From Pseudomonadota bacterium (GTDB lineage Bacteria; Pseudomonadota; Alphaproteobacteria; Rhizobiales; Xanthobacteraceae), in assembly GCA_023422775.1 (NCBI GenBank), contig JAFAGM010000038.1, positions 1-64,000 of the forward strand: DNA of 64,000 nt, written 5' to 3'. Below, in pieces: positions 1-14,098 of the stretch. The stretch's first letter is position 1; every line of letters begins with the position of its first letter. The position numbers and the translations under genes are program-made. Under the pieces are notes generated by a model that was given only the letters and a program-made list of their open reading frames with translations, did no database searches and had not been told where the DNA came from.

Positions 1-2
1 CC

Positions 3-785
3 ATGCCGATGATCGACGCCGACGGGTGCCTGCTCAACGTATCCGTCGAAGGCCGCGACGGCGGACCGACGCTGATGCTGTCGAATTCGCTGGGCTCGAC
101 CATGCAGATGTGGGAGCCGCAGATGAAGGCGCTCACGCAGGTGTTCCGCGTCATCCGCTACGACCGGCGCGGCCACGGCAAGTCGAACGTGCCGCCCGGG
201 CCCTATTCGATGGAGCGCTTTGGCCGCGACGTGCTGGCGATCCTCGACGACCTCAATATCGCGAAGACGCATTGGTGCGGCCTGTCGATGGGCGGCATGG
301 TCGGACAATGGCTGGGCGCCAACGCGCCTGAACGCTTCGGCAAGCTGGTTCTCGCCAATACCGCCTGTTACTACCCGGACCCGACCAACTGGCTCAACCG
401 CATCAAGGCGGTGAAGGAAGGCGGTATCGCGGCCGTGGCTGATACCGTGATCGCCGGCTGGCTGACGGCGGATTTCCGCGAGCGCGAACCGCAAATCACC
501 GCCAACATGAAGGCAATGATGCTGGCGTCGCCGGTGGCAGGCTACCTTGCCTGCTGCGAGGCGCTTTCCACGCTCGACCAGCGCGAGTTGCTGCCGAAGA
601 TCAAGAGCCCGACGCTGGTGATCGCCGGCCGCCACGACATGTCGACGCCGATTGCGGCCGGAGAACTCATCCGCAGCCGGATACAAGGCGCCAGCATGAC
701 GATCCTGGATGCCGCGCACATTTCCAATGTCGAGCAGCCGCACGCCTTCACCGACGCGGTGGTCGGCTTCCTGACGCAACGCTGA
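3..785 (+). CDS. pcaD: 3-oxoadipate enol-lactonase
   Basis: This alpha/beta hydrolase of 260 residues opens 3-oxoadipate enol-lactone to 3-oxoadipate in the protocatechuate branch of the beta-ketoadipate pathway in the cytoplasm. The sequence shows the DRRGHGKS loop near residue 55, the nucleophile elbow GLSMGG with Ser at about residue 95, the late Asp region (AGRHDMSTP) and the catalytic His in DAAHISN near residue 240. The length is normal for the family. The start lies 2 bases from the window edge, so an upstream start cannot be excluded, but the N-terminus already reads like a complete family member. pcaC follows on the same strand, which strongly supports the assignment; the rest of the pca operon would lie outside the window. 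Confidence 0.9.
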   Translation: MPMIDADGCLLNVSVEGRDGGPTLMLSNSLGSTMQMWEPQMKALTQVFRVIRYDRRGHGKSNVPPGPYSMERFGRDVLAILDDLNIAKTHWCGLSMGGMVGQWLGANAPERFGKLVLANTACYYPDPTNWLNRIKAVKEGGIAAVADTVIAGWLTADFREREPQITANMKAMMLASPVAGYLACCEALSTLDQRELLPKIKSPTLVIAGRHDMSTPIAAGELIRSRIQGASMTILDAAHISNVEQPHAFTDAVVGFLTQR

Positions 786-802
786 CAACCCCAACCGAGG
801 AC

Positions 803-884
803 GTCATTGCGAGCGAAGCGAAGCAATCCATTTCACCGCTTGTGGAGACATGGATTGCTTCGTCGCTCCGCTCCTCGCAATGAC
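803..884. repeat. Palindromic intergenic repeat, family A copy 1
   Basis: This imperfect inverted repeat has outer arms GTCATTGCGAGCGAAGCGAA and TCGCTCCGCTCCTCGCAATGAC-like sequence, with inner arms AGCAATCCA and TGGATTGCT around a short loop. A second copy occurs at 50486-50571. It sits between pcaD and pcaC and would form a hairpin in the mRNA. Repeats of this look are common in rhizobial genomes. Confidence 0.85.
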
Positions 885-897
885 AGGAGGAGATACC

Positions 898-1290
898 ATG
901 GACGACGACAAGCGTCGCGACGACGGCATGGCCCAGCGCCGAAAGGTGCTCGGCAGTGAATGGGTCGACAAGTCGATCAAGAACCGCAACGCGTTCAATA
1001 CCGACTTCCAGGACCTGATCACCCGGTATGCCTGGGGCGATATCTGGACCCGGCCGCATTTCGACCACCGCACCCGCCGCGTGCTCGTCATCGGCACCAT
1101 GGTGGCGCTCGGCCAGTGGGACGAATTCCGCCTTCATGTACGCGCAGCGCTGGCCGAAGGCGGTTTCACCCCCGACGACATCAAGGAGATCTTGCTGCAG
1201 CAGGCGATCTATTGCGGCGTCCCGGCAGCCAATCACGCCGTCAAGGAAGCCAACGCGATCATTGCCGAACTGGGTTTGCTGAAGGGTTAG
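898..1290 (+). CDS. pcaC: 4-carboxymuconolactone decarboxylase
   Basis: The 130-residue protein belongs to the carboxymuconolactone decarboxylase (AhpD-like) family and converts 4-carboxymuconolactone to 3-oxoadipate enol-lactone, the substrate of PcaD. Typical features are the N-terminal RRKVLGSEWVD segment, the FQDLITRYAWGDIWTRP stretch, and the C-terminal EILLQQAIYCGVPAANHAV region. The ATG at 898 was chosen over one at 850 because it is preceded by a strong GGAGGA ribosome site and because the longer reading would translate the repeat at 803-884. The length matches stand-alone PcaC. It is likely transcribed with pcaD through the repeat. Confidence 0.92.
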   Translation: MDDDKRRDDGMAQRRKVLGSEWVDKSIKNRNAFNTDFQDLITRYAWGDIWTRPHFDHRTRRVLVIGTMVALGQWDEFRLHVRAALAEGGFTPDDIKEILLQQAIYCGVPAANHAVKEANAIIAELGLLKG

Positions 1291-1314
1291 CTGGCCGTAG
1301 TCTCGGGCTGCACG

Positions 1315-1614
1315 TCACGGGGCAATCGATCCCGGATTGTCAGAGGGATCTCGTGCGCCGTGGCGCACGGCATGAATGATGATTTCAGCGTCAGTCGCTT
1401 CGCAAAAGATAAGATATGGATATGGCTTGGTCGTGATGCGCCGAACGGTGGGGTCGTCGGTCACCGCGCCAGCCAGCGGATAACTCAGCAGCAAATCTGT
1501 GACAGCGCGAATTCGGTCATGAATGCGCGCGGCTCCCTGTGGGGAATGATCGACGACGTAATCCAGAATCGATGCAAGGTCAGCAAGAGCAGGAAGCGTG
1601 TAGCGCAGCCTCAT
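1315..1614 (-). CDS. ParE/RelE-type toxin
   Basis: This 99-residue basic protein has the hallmarks of the ParE/RelE toxin superfamily: an N-terminal MRLRYTLPALADLASILDYV helix, a central LLLSYPLAGAVTDDPTVRRI segment and the terminal strand pattern IIIHAVRHGARDP. ParE members usually act on DNA gyrase and RelE members cleave mRNA; which applies here cannot be read from sequence. It is the second gene of a two-gene unit, its ATG overlapping the stop of the antitoxin gene (ATGA), which implies coupled translation. Confidence 0.82.
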   Translation of the reverse strand: MRLRYTLPALADLASILDYVVDHSPQGAARIHDRIRAVTDLLLSYPLAGAVTDDPTVRRITTKPYPYLIFCEATDAEIIIHAVRHGARDPSDNPGSIAP

Positions 1615-1841
1615 CGGCTATGCTTGGCCCAGACCGCCCGCACCTGCTCATCGGTCGCGAACTCACCTCGATCCGCGGCGGCCTTGGAGCGCGCAATCGC
1701 CTCGCGCTCTTCCGGCGAAAGGACAACAGGCGCAGGAAGATCGACGCCTGCAAGCTGCATGATGGCACGCGCAATGTCGTCCTGGTCATCCGACGGCAGG
1801 CGACGCACAGCTTCCAATGCTTCATCAAGCAGCTTCGTCAT
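1611..1841 (-). CDS. Antitoxin partner of the ParE/RelE-type toxin
   Basis: This short protein of 76 residues starts MTKLLDEALEAVRRLP and ends TDEQVRAVWAKHSR. It contains the LSPEEREAIARSKAAADRGEFATDEQV segment seen in many antitoxins found beside ParE-like toxins. The internal ATG at 1841 is preferred to a start at 1922 because homologous antitoxins begin at this point; the preceding codons are proline- and arginine-rich and look non-coding. I see no strong ribosome site. It directly precedes and overlaps the toxin gene by 4 bases, so it is expected to neutralise the toxin and repress the pair. Confidence 0.78.
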   Translation of the reverse strand: MTKLLDEALEAVRRLPSDDQDDIARAIMQLAGVDLPAPVVLSPEEREAIARSKAAADRGEFATDEQVRAVWAKHSR

Positions 1842-1964
1842 CGTCGCAATATATGGGGAGGATCGGTTGAAGTCGAGAACCGGCCGCGCTGGCCTTTGGT
1901 TCGAAGGCCGTTGCGGCGCCACCGGTTAACTCATTTGGCGCCCCTCGCCACCGGGACTTACACC

Positions 1965-1994
1965 AAAAAAGAAAAGCCCGCTTTCGGCGAGGCC
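1965..1994 (-). terminator. Intrinsic terminator of the 49-codon gene
   Basis: Read on the minus strand, a GC-rich stem (GCC-T-CGC, loop CGAAA, GCGGGC) is followed by TTTTCTTTTTT. It lies just 26 bases beyond the stop of the small gene at 2021-2170, which supports that gene being transcribed. Confidence 0.7.
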
Positions 1995-2020
1995 TTCCTT
2001 ACTTGGCAGTTCAGTCCAAA

Positions 2021-2170
2021 CTAACGGTCTTGACCGGGATTGGGTCTTTGCCCCTGACGGCCCGGATCCTGCTGCTGCTGGCCGGGCTTCTGACCGCCAC
2101 CCTGCTGCTGACCGGGCTTCTGGCCCGGGTTCTGGTTCTGCTGGCCCGGGTTCTGGTTTTGATTAGTCAT
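2021..2170 (-). CDS. 49-residue N/Q/P/G-rich low-complexity protein
   Basis: The 49-residue product begins MTNQNQNPGQQNQNPGQ and is built from degenerate NQNPGQQ/KPGQQQ units, rich in Gln, Asn, Pro and Gly with almost no hydrophobic residue, so it is probably disordered. A GGAG ribosome site sits 8 bases before the ATG, and an intrinsic terminator follows. No signal peptide or known domain is visible, and I do not recognise a function. Repetitive DNA alone could produce such a frame by chance, but ATG, ribosome site, clean stop and terminator together argue for a real gene. Confidence 0.65.
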   Translation of the reverse strand: MTNQNQNPGQQNQNPGQKPGQQQGGGQKPGQQQQDPGRQGQRPNPGQDR

Positions 2171-2445
2171 TGAGCAATCTCCGTTGTTGAGACGTAGCCG
2201 GGGTCAACGGAGAGCCGAGGGGTTGGTTGCTCGGGAACAGCGGTTCCGCCGCGATCATTCCGCGGCAAAGGCGTGGCCGCACCATGAAGCTGGAACCGGC
2301 CTGTGAAAATCAGCTCTGTACAAGCCGACTAAGCCGCACCGAGCGCTGTTGCCGCCCCCGGTTCCCACCTGTTAGAAAAACGCTACGACGCGTCGTTTTG
2401 GGCTGCCGGAGCTCTCGCCGCGTCCTGGGGACAAAACGGCAGCGC

Positions 2446-3363
2446 ATGGATTATTTCGCCCAGCAACTGATCAACGGCCTCGTGCTCGGCTCGATCTACG
2501 GCCTGATCGCCATCGGCTACACGATGGTCTACGGCATCGTCGGCATGATCAATTTCGCCCATGGCGACATCTTCATGATTGGCGGCTTCATCGCGCTGAT
2601 CACCTTCCTGATCCTGGTCTCGTTCGGCTTGTCCGCCGTTCCCCTCATCCTCCTGATCGTGCTGCTGGTGTCGATGGCGATCACGGCGCTCTACGGCTGG
2701 ACGGTGGAGCGCATCGCCTACCGGCCGCTGCGGCATTCGTTCCGCCTGGCGCCGATGCTCTCCGCGATCGGCATGTCATTCGTGCTGACCAATTTTTCGC
2801 AGGTGGCGCAGGGCGCGCGCGTCAAGCCGGTGCCGCCGATCATCACCGGCGGCTACACCCTGCATGAAGGCGCCGAAGGCTTCAACGTGCAGCTTTCCAA
2901 CGTCCAGATCATCGTCGTCGTCACCACCATCGTGCTGCTGGCGTTGTTCACCTGGCTGGTCTCGAGCACGCGGCTGGGGCGCGACATGCGCGCCTGCGAG
3001 CAGGACCAGACCATGGCCTCGCTGCTCGGCGTCGATGTCGACCGCACCATTTCCATGACCTTCGTGATCGGGGCTGCGCTCGCCGCCGTCGCCGGCATGA
3101 TGTACCTGATCTATTACGGTCTCGTCGATTTCTTCATGGGCTTCGTCGCCGGCATCAAGGCATTCACCGCCGCCGTCCTCGGCGGTATCGGCTCGCTACC
3201 CGGGGCGATGCTGGGCGGGCTCCTGATCGGCCTCATCGAGACGCTGTGGTCCGCCTACTTCTCGGTCGAATACAAGGACGTCGCCGCGTTCTCGATCCTG
3301 ATCGTCGTCCTGATCTTCCTTCCGACCGGCCTGCTCGGCCGGCCCGAAGTCGAAAAAGTCTGA
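2446..3363 (+). CDS. livH: Branched-chain amino-acid ABC transporter permease, LivH type
   Basis: This inner-membrane permease of 305 residues starts MDYFAQQLINGLVLGSIYGLIAIGYTMVYGIVGMINFAHG, the classic LivH N-terminus, followed by about eight hydrophobic segments. The EAA-like cytoplasmic loop is around GRDMRACEQDQTMASLLGVD, and the C-terminus reads FLPTGLLGRPEVEKV. The ATG at 2446 was chosen because the 73 upstream codons are basic and unrelated to the family. It is the first gene of livHMGF, with livM 11 bases downstream. The family imports leucine, isoleucine and valine, but also many other amino acids, amides or urea, so the true substrate is open. Confidence 0.92.
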   Translation: MDYFAQQLINGLVLGSIYGLIAIGYTMVYGIVGMINFAHGDIFMIGGFIALITFLILVSFGLSAVPLILLIVLLVSMAITALYGWTVERIAYRPLRHSFRLAPMLSAIGMSFVLTNFSQVAQGARVKPVPPIITGGYTLHEGAEGFNVQLSNVQIIVVVTTIVLLALFTWLVSSTRLGRDMRACEQDQTMASLLGVDVDRTISMTFVIGAALAAVAGMMYLIYYGLVDFFMGFVAGIKAFTAAVLGGIGSLPGAMLGGLLIGLIETLWSAYFSVEYKDVAAFSILIVVLIFLPTGLLGRPEVEKV

Positions 3364-3374
3364 CGGGCGGCAGC

Positions 3375-4694
3375 GTGAGCGCACCCCCCGCCGCCCAAAC
3401 CTCGCGCGCCCCGGGCGCAGCCTTCATCCTCAAGAAAGCGCTGATCAGCGCGCTGGTCGCGCTGGTGCTGTTTTCGCTGATGATCGGCGTACGCACCGAG
3501 GCAGGCCCGGAAGGAAACCTGATCTACTGGACACGGTTCGGCGATCTCGCCGCGATCGTTGCCACCGTGTTCGGCGGCAGCATCGTCATCGAACTGCTGC
3601 GGCAATGGTGGGGACCGGCCGGCACGATCCGCGTGGTGCCGCCAGCGGTGCAAAGCACGCTTTCGCTCGCCGGACGGCTGATCGCGCCGGTGCTGCTGGT
3701 GTTCACCTTTCTGGTGCCGGTCATCTTCTACAATGAGCGCTACATTCTCGACCTCGGCATCCTCGTGCTCACCTACGTGATGCTCGGCTGGGGGCTGAAC
3801 GTAGTGGTCGGCCTCGCCGGCCTGCTCGATCTCGGCTATGTCGCGTTCTATGCCGTCGGCGCCTATTCCTACGCGCTGCTGGCGACCAATTTCGGGCTGT
3901 CGTTCTGGATCTGCCTGCCGCTCGCCGGCATCCTCGCCGCGTTCTGGGGCGTGCTGCTCGGCTTCCCCGTGCTGCGGCTGCGCGGCGATTACCTTGCCAT
4001 CGTGACGCTGGCCTTCGGCGAGATCATCCGCCTCGTCCTGCTCAACTGGCAGAGCCTGACCGGCGGACCGAACGGCGTCACCGGCATCCCCCGGCCAACC
4101 CTGTTCGGCATACCGCTGTCGGCGGGCGACGACGGGCTTGCCGCCATGCTCGGCATCGAATACTCGCCGACCCACCGCATCGTCTTCCTGTTCTACCTGA
4201 TCCTGGCGCTGGCGCTGCTCACCAACTGGGTCACGATCCGCCTTCGCCGCCTGCCAATCGGCCGCGCCTGGGAAGCGTTGCGCGAAGACGAAGTCGCCTG
4301 CCGCGCGCTCGGCATCAACACCACCACGACCAAGCTCTCGGCGTTTGCGATCGGCGCGATGTTCGGCGGCTTCGCCGGCGCTTTCTTCGCGACACGGCAG
4401 GGCTTCATCAGCCCGGAATCCTTCACCTTCCATGAATCCGCGCTGGTGCTGGCGATCGTGGTGCTCGGCGGCATGGGCTCGCAGCTCGGCGTGGCGCTGG
4501 CGGCGCTGGCCATGATCGGCGGTTTCGAGCTGTTTCGCGGGCTCGACCAGTACCGCATGCTGGTGTTCGGCATGGCGATGGTGCTCCTGATGATCTGGCG
4601 CCCGCGCGGCCTGATCGGACACCGCGCGCCCACCGTGTTCCTGAAGCACAGCCAGGCGATCTCGTCCGATCTCGTCAAGGAGGGACACGGATGA
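3375..4694 (+). CDS. livM: Branched-chain amino-acid ABC transporter permease, LivM type
   Basis: The second permease has 439 residues with a GTG start 12 bases past the livH stop. After an N-terminal extension with two to three membrane segments (residues about 15-110), the conserved LivM core begins near YILDLGILVLTYVMLGWGLNVVVGLAGLLDLGYVAFYAVGAY and continues through GDYLAIVTLAFGEIIRLVLLNW and the EAA-like loop GRAWEALREDEVACRALGINTTTTKLSAFAIGA. The C-terminus ends in MIWRPRGLIGHR. It pairs with LivH to form the channel. Its stop overlaps the livG start (ATGA), implying coupled translation. Confidence 0.92.
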   Translation: MSAPPAAQTSRAPGAAFILKKALISALVALVLFSLMIGVRTEAGPEGNLIYWTRFGDLAAIVATVFGGSIVIELLRQWWGPAGTIRVVPPAVQSTLSLAGRLIAPVLLVFTFLVPVIFYNERYILDLGILVLTYVMLGWGLNVVVGLAGLLDLGYVAFYAVGAYSYALLATNFGLSFWICLPLAGILAAFWGVLLGFPVLRLRGDYLAIVTLAFGEIIRLVLLNWQSLTGGPNGVTGIPRPTLFGIPLSAGDDGLAAMLGIEYSPTHRIVFLFYLILALALLTNWVTIRLRRLPIGRAWEALREDEVACRALGINTTTTKLSAFAIGAMFGGFAGAFFATRQGFISPESFTFHESALVLAIVVLGGMGSQLGVALAALAMIGGFELFRGLDQYRMLVFGMAMVLLMIWRPRGLIGHRAPTVFLKHSQAISSDLVKEGHG

Positions 4695-5524
4695 ACGGCG
4701 ATCACATCCTGTCCGTCGATCGCCTGACGATGCGCTTCGGCGGCATCGTCGCCGTCAACGAGCTTTCCTTCAACGCCGAGCGGCGCAAGATCACCGCGCT
4801 GATCGGACCGAACGGCGCCGGCAAGACCACCGTATTCAACTGCATCACCGGCTTCTACAAGCCCACTTCAGGCGCGATACGGCTTGCGCATGATGACGGC
4901 CATGCCATCCAGCTCGAACGGCTGAACGATTTCCGGATTTCCAAGCTCGCCCGGGTCGCGCGCACGTTCCAGAACATCCGGCTGTTTCCCGGCATGACGG
5001 CGCTGGAAAACCTGATGGTGGCGCAGCACAACGCACTGATGCGCGCGTCCGGACTGACGTTTCTCGGCCTGATCGGCGCGCCGTCCTGGCGCAGCGCCGA
5101 GCAGGCTGCGATCGATCTGGCGCGGACATGGCTCGATCGCATCGGGCTGCTGGACCGCGCCGACGATGCCGCCGGCAATCTGCCCTATGGCGATCAGCGG
5201 CGGCTCGAAATCGCGCGCGCGATGTGCACCGGGCCCGCCTTGCTGTGCCTCGACGAACCCGCCGCCGGGCTGAACGCACGGGAAAGCGCGGCGTTGAGCG
5301 AACTCCTGCTCTCGATCCGCGCCGACCAGGGCACCTCGATCCTGCTGATCGAGCACGACATGTCGGTGGTGATGGAAATCTCCGACCACGTCGTCGTGAT
5401 GGATTACGGCGTCAAGATCGCCGAGGGTTCGCCGCAGCATGTCCGCGACGATCCAAAAGTCATCGCCGCCTATCTCGGTGCCGACGAAGAGGAAGCCATC
5501 GCGGTGATGGAGAGCGGCACGTGA
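4691..5524 (+). CDS. livG: Branched-chain amino-acid ABC transporter ATP-binding protein, LivG type
   Basis: One of the two ATPases of the importer, 277 residues. Walker A is GPNGAGKTT near residue 38, the Q-loop lies in ARTFQNIRLFPGMTALENL, the signature is NLPYGDQRRLEIARAM (a LPYG-D variant typical of LivG), Walker B is LLCLDEPAAGLN and the switch His is in LLIEHDMSVVM. The long insert between Walker A and the signature is characteristic of LivG. It acts at the cytoplasmic face of LivH/LivM. The start overlaps the livM stop by 4 bases, and its own stop overlaps the livF GTG. Confidence 0.93.
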   Translation: MNGDHILSVDRLTMRFGGIVAVNELSFNAERRKITALIGPNGAGKTTVFNCITGFYKPTSGAIRLAHDDGHAIQLERLNDFRISKLARVARTFQNIRLFPGMTALENLMVAQHNALMRASGLTFLGLIGAPSWRSAEQAAIDLARTWLDRIGLLDRADDAAGNLPYGDQRRLEIARAMCTGPALLCLDEPAAGLNARESAALSELLLSIRADQGTSILLIEHDMSVVMEISDHVVVMDYGVKIAEGSPQHVRDDPKVIAAYLGADEEEAIAVMESGT

Positions 5525-6267
5525 CCGCGCCGTCGAAAGCTCCCCTGCTCGCGATCCGCTCCCTGCGCGCGGCCTACGGCAAGATCGAGGCGCTGAAGGG
5601 CATCGATCTCGACATCAACGCCGGCGAGATCGTGGCGTTGATCGGCGCCAACGGCGCCGGCAAATCGACGCTGATGATGACCATTTTCGGCCGGCCCCGC
5701 GCCCGCTCCGGTCGCATCGAATTCGATGGCCAGGATATCACCGGCGTGCCGACGCACGAGATTGCCAGGCTGCGCATCGCTCAATCGCCGGAGGGCCGCC
5801 GGATTTTCCCGCGCATGAGCGTGGCGGAAAACCTGCAGATGGGCGCCGATGCGACCGACTGCAGCGAGACCGAACGGGCCAGCGGCCTGGAACGTGTCTT
5901 CGCCCTGTTCCCGCGGCTGAAGGAGCGCCTGACGCAGCGCGGCGGCACGCTGTCGGGTGGCGAGCAGCAGATGCTGGCGATCGGCCGCGCCCTGATGAGC
6001 CGCCCGCGCCTGCTGATGCTGGACGAGCCGTCGCTGGGGCTTGCGCCCCTGGTCGCGCGGCAGATCTTCGACGCGGTAAGGACCCTGAACCGGCAGGACG
6101 GCCTGACCGTCCTGATCGTCGAGCAGAATGCCAATCACGCCTTGAAGCTCGCCCATCGCGGCTATGTCATGGTCAATGGCCTGATCACGCTGTCCGGGAC
6201 CGGCAACGAGTTGCTGCAACGCCCGGAAATCCGGGCCGCCTATCTCGAAGGCGGCCGGCGGGGGTAA
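5521..6267 (+). CDS. livF: Branched-chain amino-acid ABC transporter ATP-binding protein, LivF type
   Basis: The second ATPase has 248 residues from a GTG that overlaps the livG stop (GTGA). Walker A is GANGAGKST, the Q-loop region reads AQSPEGRRIFPRMSVAENLQMGA, the signature is TLSGGEQQMLAIGRALM, Walker B is LLMLDEPSLGLAP and the switch is VLIVEQNANHALKLAHRGYVM, all typical of LivF. A much longer open frame extends upstream inside livG but has no family similarity. The protein ends AYLEGGRRG, as in other LivF proteins. It hydrolyses ATP together with LivG to drive import. Confidence 0.93.
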   Translation: MTAPSKAPLLAIRSLRAAYGKIEALKGIDLDINAGEIVALIGANGAGKSTLMMTIFGRPRARSGRIEFDGQDITGVPTHEIARLRIAQSPEGRRIFPRMSVAENLQMGADATDCSETERASGLERVFALFPRLKERLTQRGGTLSGGEQQMLAIGRALMSRPRLLMLDEPSLGLAPLVARQIFDAVRTLNRQDGLTVLIVEQNANHALKLAHRGYVMVNGLITLSGTGNELLQRPEIRAAYLEGGRRG

Positions 6268-6436
6268 ACCTTCCGCCAACCATGACGCACACTGCGGCAA
6301 GATGATGCGATCCGACCGTGGATTTGCCGAAAAATTGCCGATGACTTCGCGGTAAAATCAGCCGACAATGGCCACGATTTTCGTACCCGGCCCGCCGGGC
6401 GTTTCCCGAAATCGACCTACCTCACGAGGATACCTC

Positions 6437-7555
6437 ATGAAATCACTGAAACTCATCGGCTTGGCATTGGGCGCATCGCTCGCGCTTTCGACCACAGCAC
6501 TGGCGCAGGACATCTCCATCGCCGTGGCTGGCCCGATGACGGGCGGCGAATCCGCGTTCGGCCGGCAAATGAAGAACGGCGCCGAACAGGCAGTGGCCGA
6601 CATCAACGCTGCCGGCGGCGTGCTCGGCAAGAAGCTGGCGCTGCAGGTCGGCGACGACGCCTGCGACCCCAAGCAGGCGCGCTCGGTGGCGGAGAAATTC
6701 GCCAGTGCGAAGATCCCGTTCGTCGCCGGACATTTCTGTTCGTCGTCCTCGATCCCGGCGTCGGAAGCCTATGCCGACGGCAACGTCCTGCAGATCACGC
6801 CGGCCTCGACTAACCCGCTGTTCACCGAGCGCAAGCTGTGGAACGTGGCGCGCGTCTGCGGCCGTGACGATCAGCAGGGCCTGGTTGCCGCCGACTACAT
6901 CGTCAAGAACTTCAAGGGCAAGAACGTCGCCATCCTCAACGACAAGACGACCTATGGCAAAGGCCTCGCCGACGAAACCAAGAAGGCGCTCAACAAGGCC
7001 GGCGTCACCGAGAAGATGTTCGAGTCCTACAACAAGGGCGACAAGGATTTTAACGCGATCGTGTCGCGCCTGAAGCGCGACAATATCGATCTGGTCTTTG
7101 TCGGCGGCTATCATCAGGAATCCGGCCTGATCCTGCGCCAGATGCGCGACCAGGGCTTGAAGACGATCTTGATGGCGGGCGACGCCCTGAACGACAAGGA
7201 GTTCGCCTCGATCGCAGGTCCCGCCGCCGAAGGCACGCTGTTCACCTTCGGTCCCGATCCGCGCAACAAGCCGACCGCCAAGGCGATCGTCGAGAAGTTC
7301 AAGGCCAAGAACATCGATCCCGAAGGTTACACCCTCTACACCTACGCTACGATGCAGGTCTGGACGCAGGCCGTGGCGAAGGCGAAGTCGACCGATCCGA
7401 AGAAGGTCATGGAGACCATCAAGGCCGGCGAATGGGACACGGTGCTCGGCAAGCTGGGCTTCGACGCCAAGGGCGACATCAAGGCGATCGACTATGTCGT
7501 CTACAAGTGGGACGGCAAGGGCAACTACGCCGAGATCAACCCGAAGGGCTCCTGA
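6437..7555 (+). CDS. livK: Branched-chain amino-acid-type periplasmic binding protein, LivK type
   Basis: This is the 372-residue substrate-binding protein of the importer. A signal peptide is evident (MKSLKLIGLALGASLALSTTALA, cleavage before QDISIAV). The mature protein shows the type I periplasmic-binding fold: DISIAVAGPMTGGESAFGRQMKNGAEQAV, a paired-cysteine loop VGDDACDP, and VAGHFCSSSSIPASEAY near the ligand site. The ATG at 6437 follows a GAGGA ribosome site; earlier in-frame codons are not signal-like. It lies 169 bases after livF, so it may have its own promoter, and is followed by a strong terminator that ends the cluster. Confidence 0.93.
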   Translation: MKSLKLIGLALGASLALSTTALAQDISIAVAGPMTGGESAFGRQMKNGAEQAVADINAAGGVLGKKLALQVGDDACDPKQARSVAEKFASAKIPFVAGHFCSSSSIPASEAYADGNVLQITPASTNPLFTERKLWNVARVCGRDDQQGLVAADYIVKNFKGKNVAILNDKTTYGKGLADETKKALNKAGVTEKMFESYNKGDKDFNAIVSRLKRDNIDLVFVGGYHQESGLILRQMRDQGLKTILMAGDALNDKEFASIAGPAAEGTLFTFGPDPRNKPTAKAIVEKFKAKNIDPEGYTLYTYATMQVWTQAVAKAKSTDPKKVMETIKAGEWDTVLGKLGFDAKGDIKAIDYVVYKWDGKGNYAEINPKGS

Positions 7556-7580
7556 CATCAAAACAACCAGCGATTGCAGA

Positions 7581-7608
7581 CGCCCCGGCTCGCCGGGGCG
7601 TTTTCTTT
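7581..7608 (+). terminator. Intrinsic terminator after livK
   Basis: A perfect stem CGCCCCGG, loop CTCG, CCGGGGCG is followed by TTTTCTTTT, 26 bases after the livK stop. It closes the liv cluster. Confidence 0.93.
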
Positions 7609-7803
7609 TAGGTTCCAGATAATTCCGCGGGTTCGGGAACAATTGGGTTCCCTGCGCATTAGTGAGACTGGCCTGAGTTCCATGTCATTGATTTCACGAC
7701 CTTAACTGCTGTTCCCGCTTGATCTGCAATTGGACAGCCGGTTCACTGCAGTGAAGTCGCATCTCGGCCACGGGATTCGCGCGCACTGGCCTTGAGGAAC
7801 CGC

Positions 7804-14091
<6,288 letters not shown>

Positions 14092-14098
14092 TTGGCAG

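Noticed and set aside
1360..1929. 189-codon plus-strand frame over the toxin-antitoxin pair
   Set aside because: It is Ser/Arg-rich shadow; both minus-strand frames match toxin-antitoxin families and overlap in the usual ATGA manner.
3255..4688. 477-codon minus-strand frame opposite livM
   Set aside because: It is a GC-driven shadow rich in Arg, Gln, His and Asp; livM on the plus strand has full family similarity.
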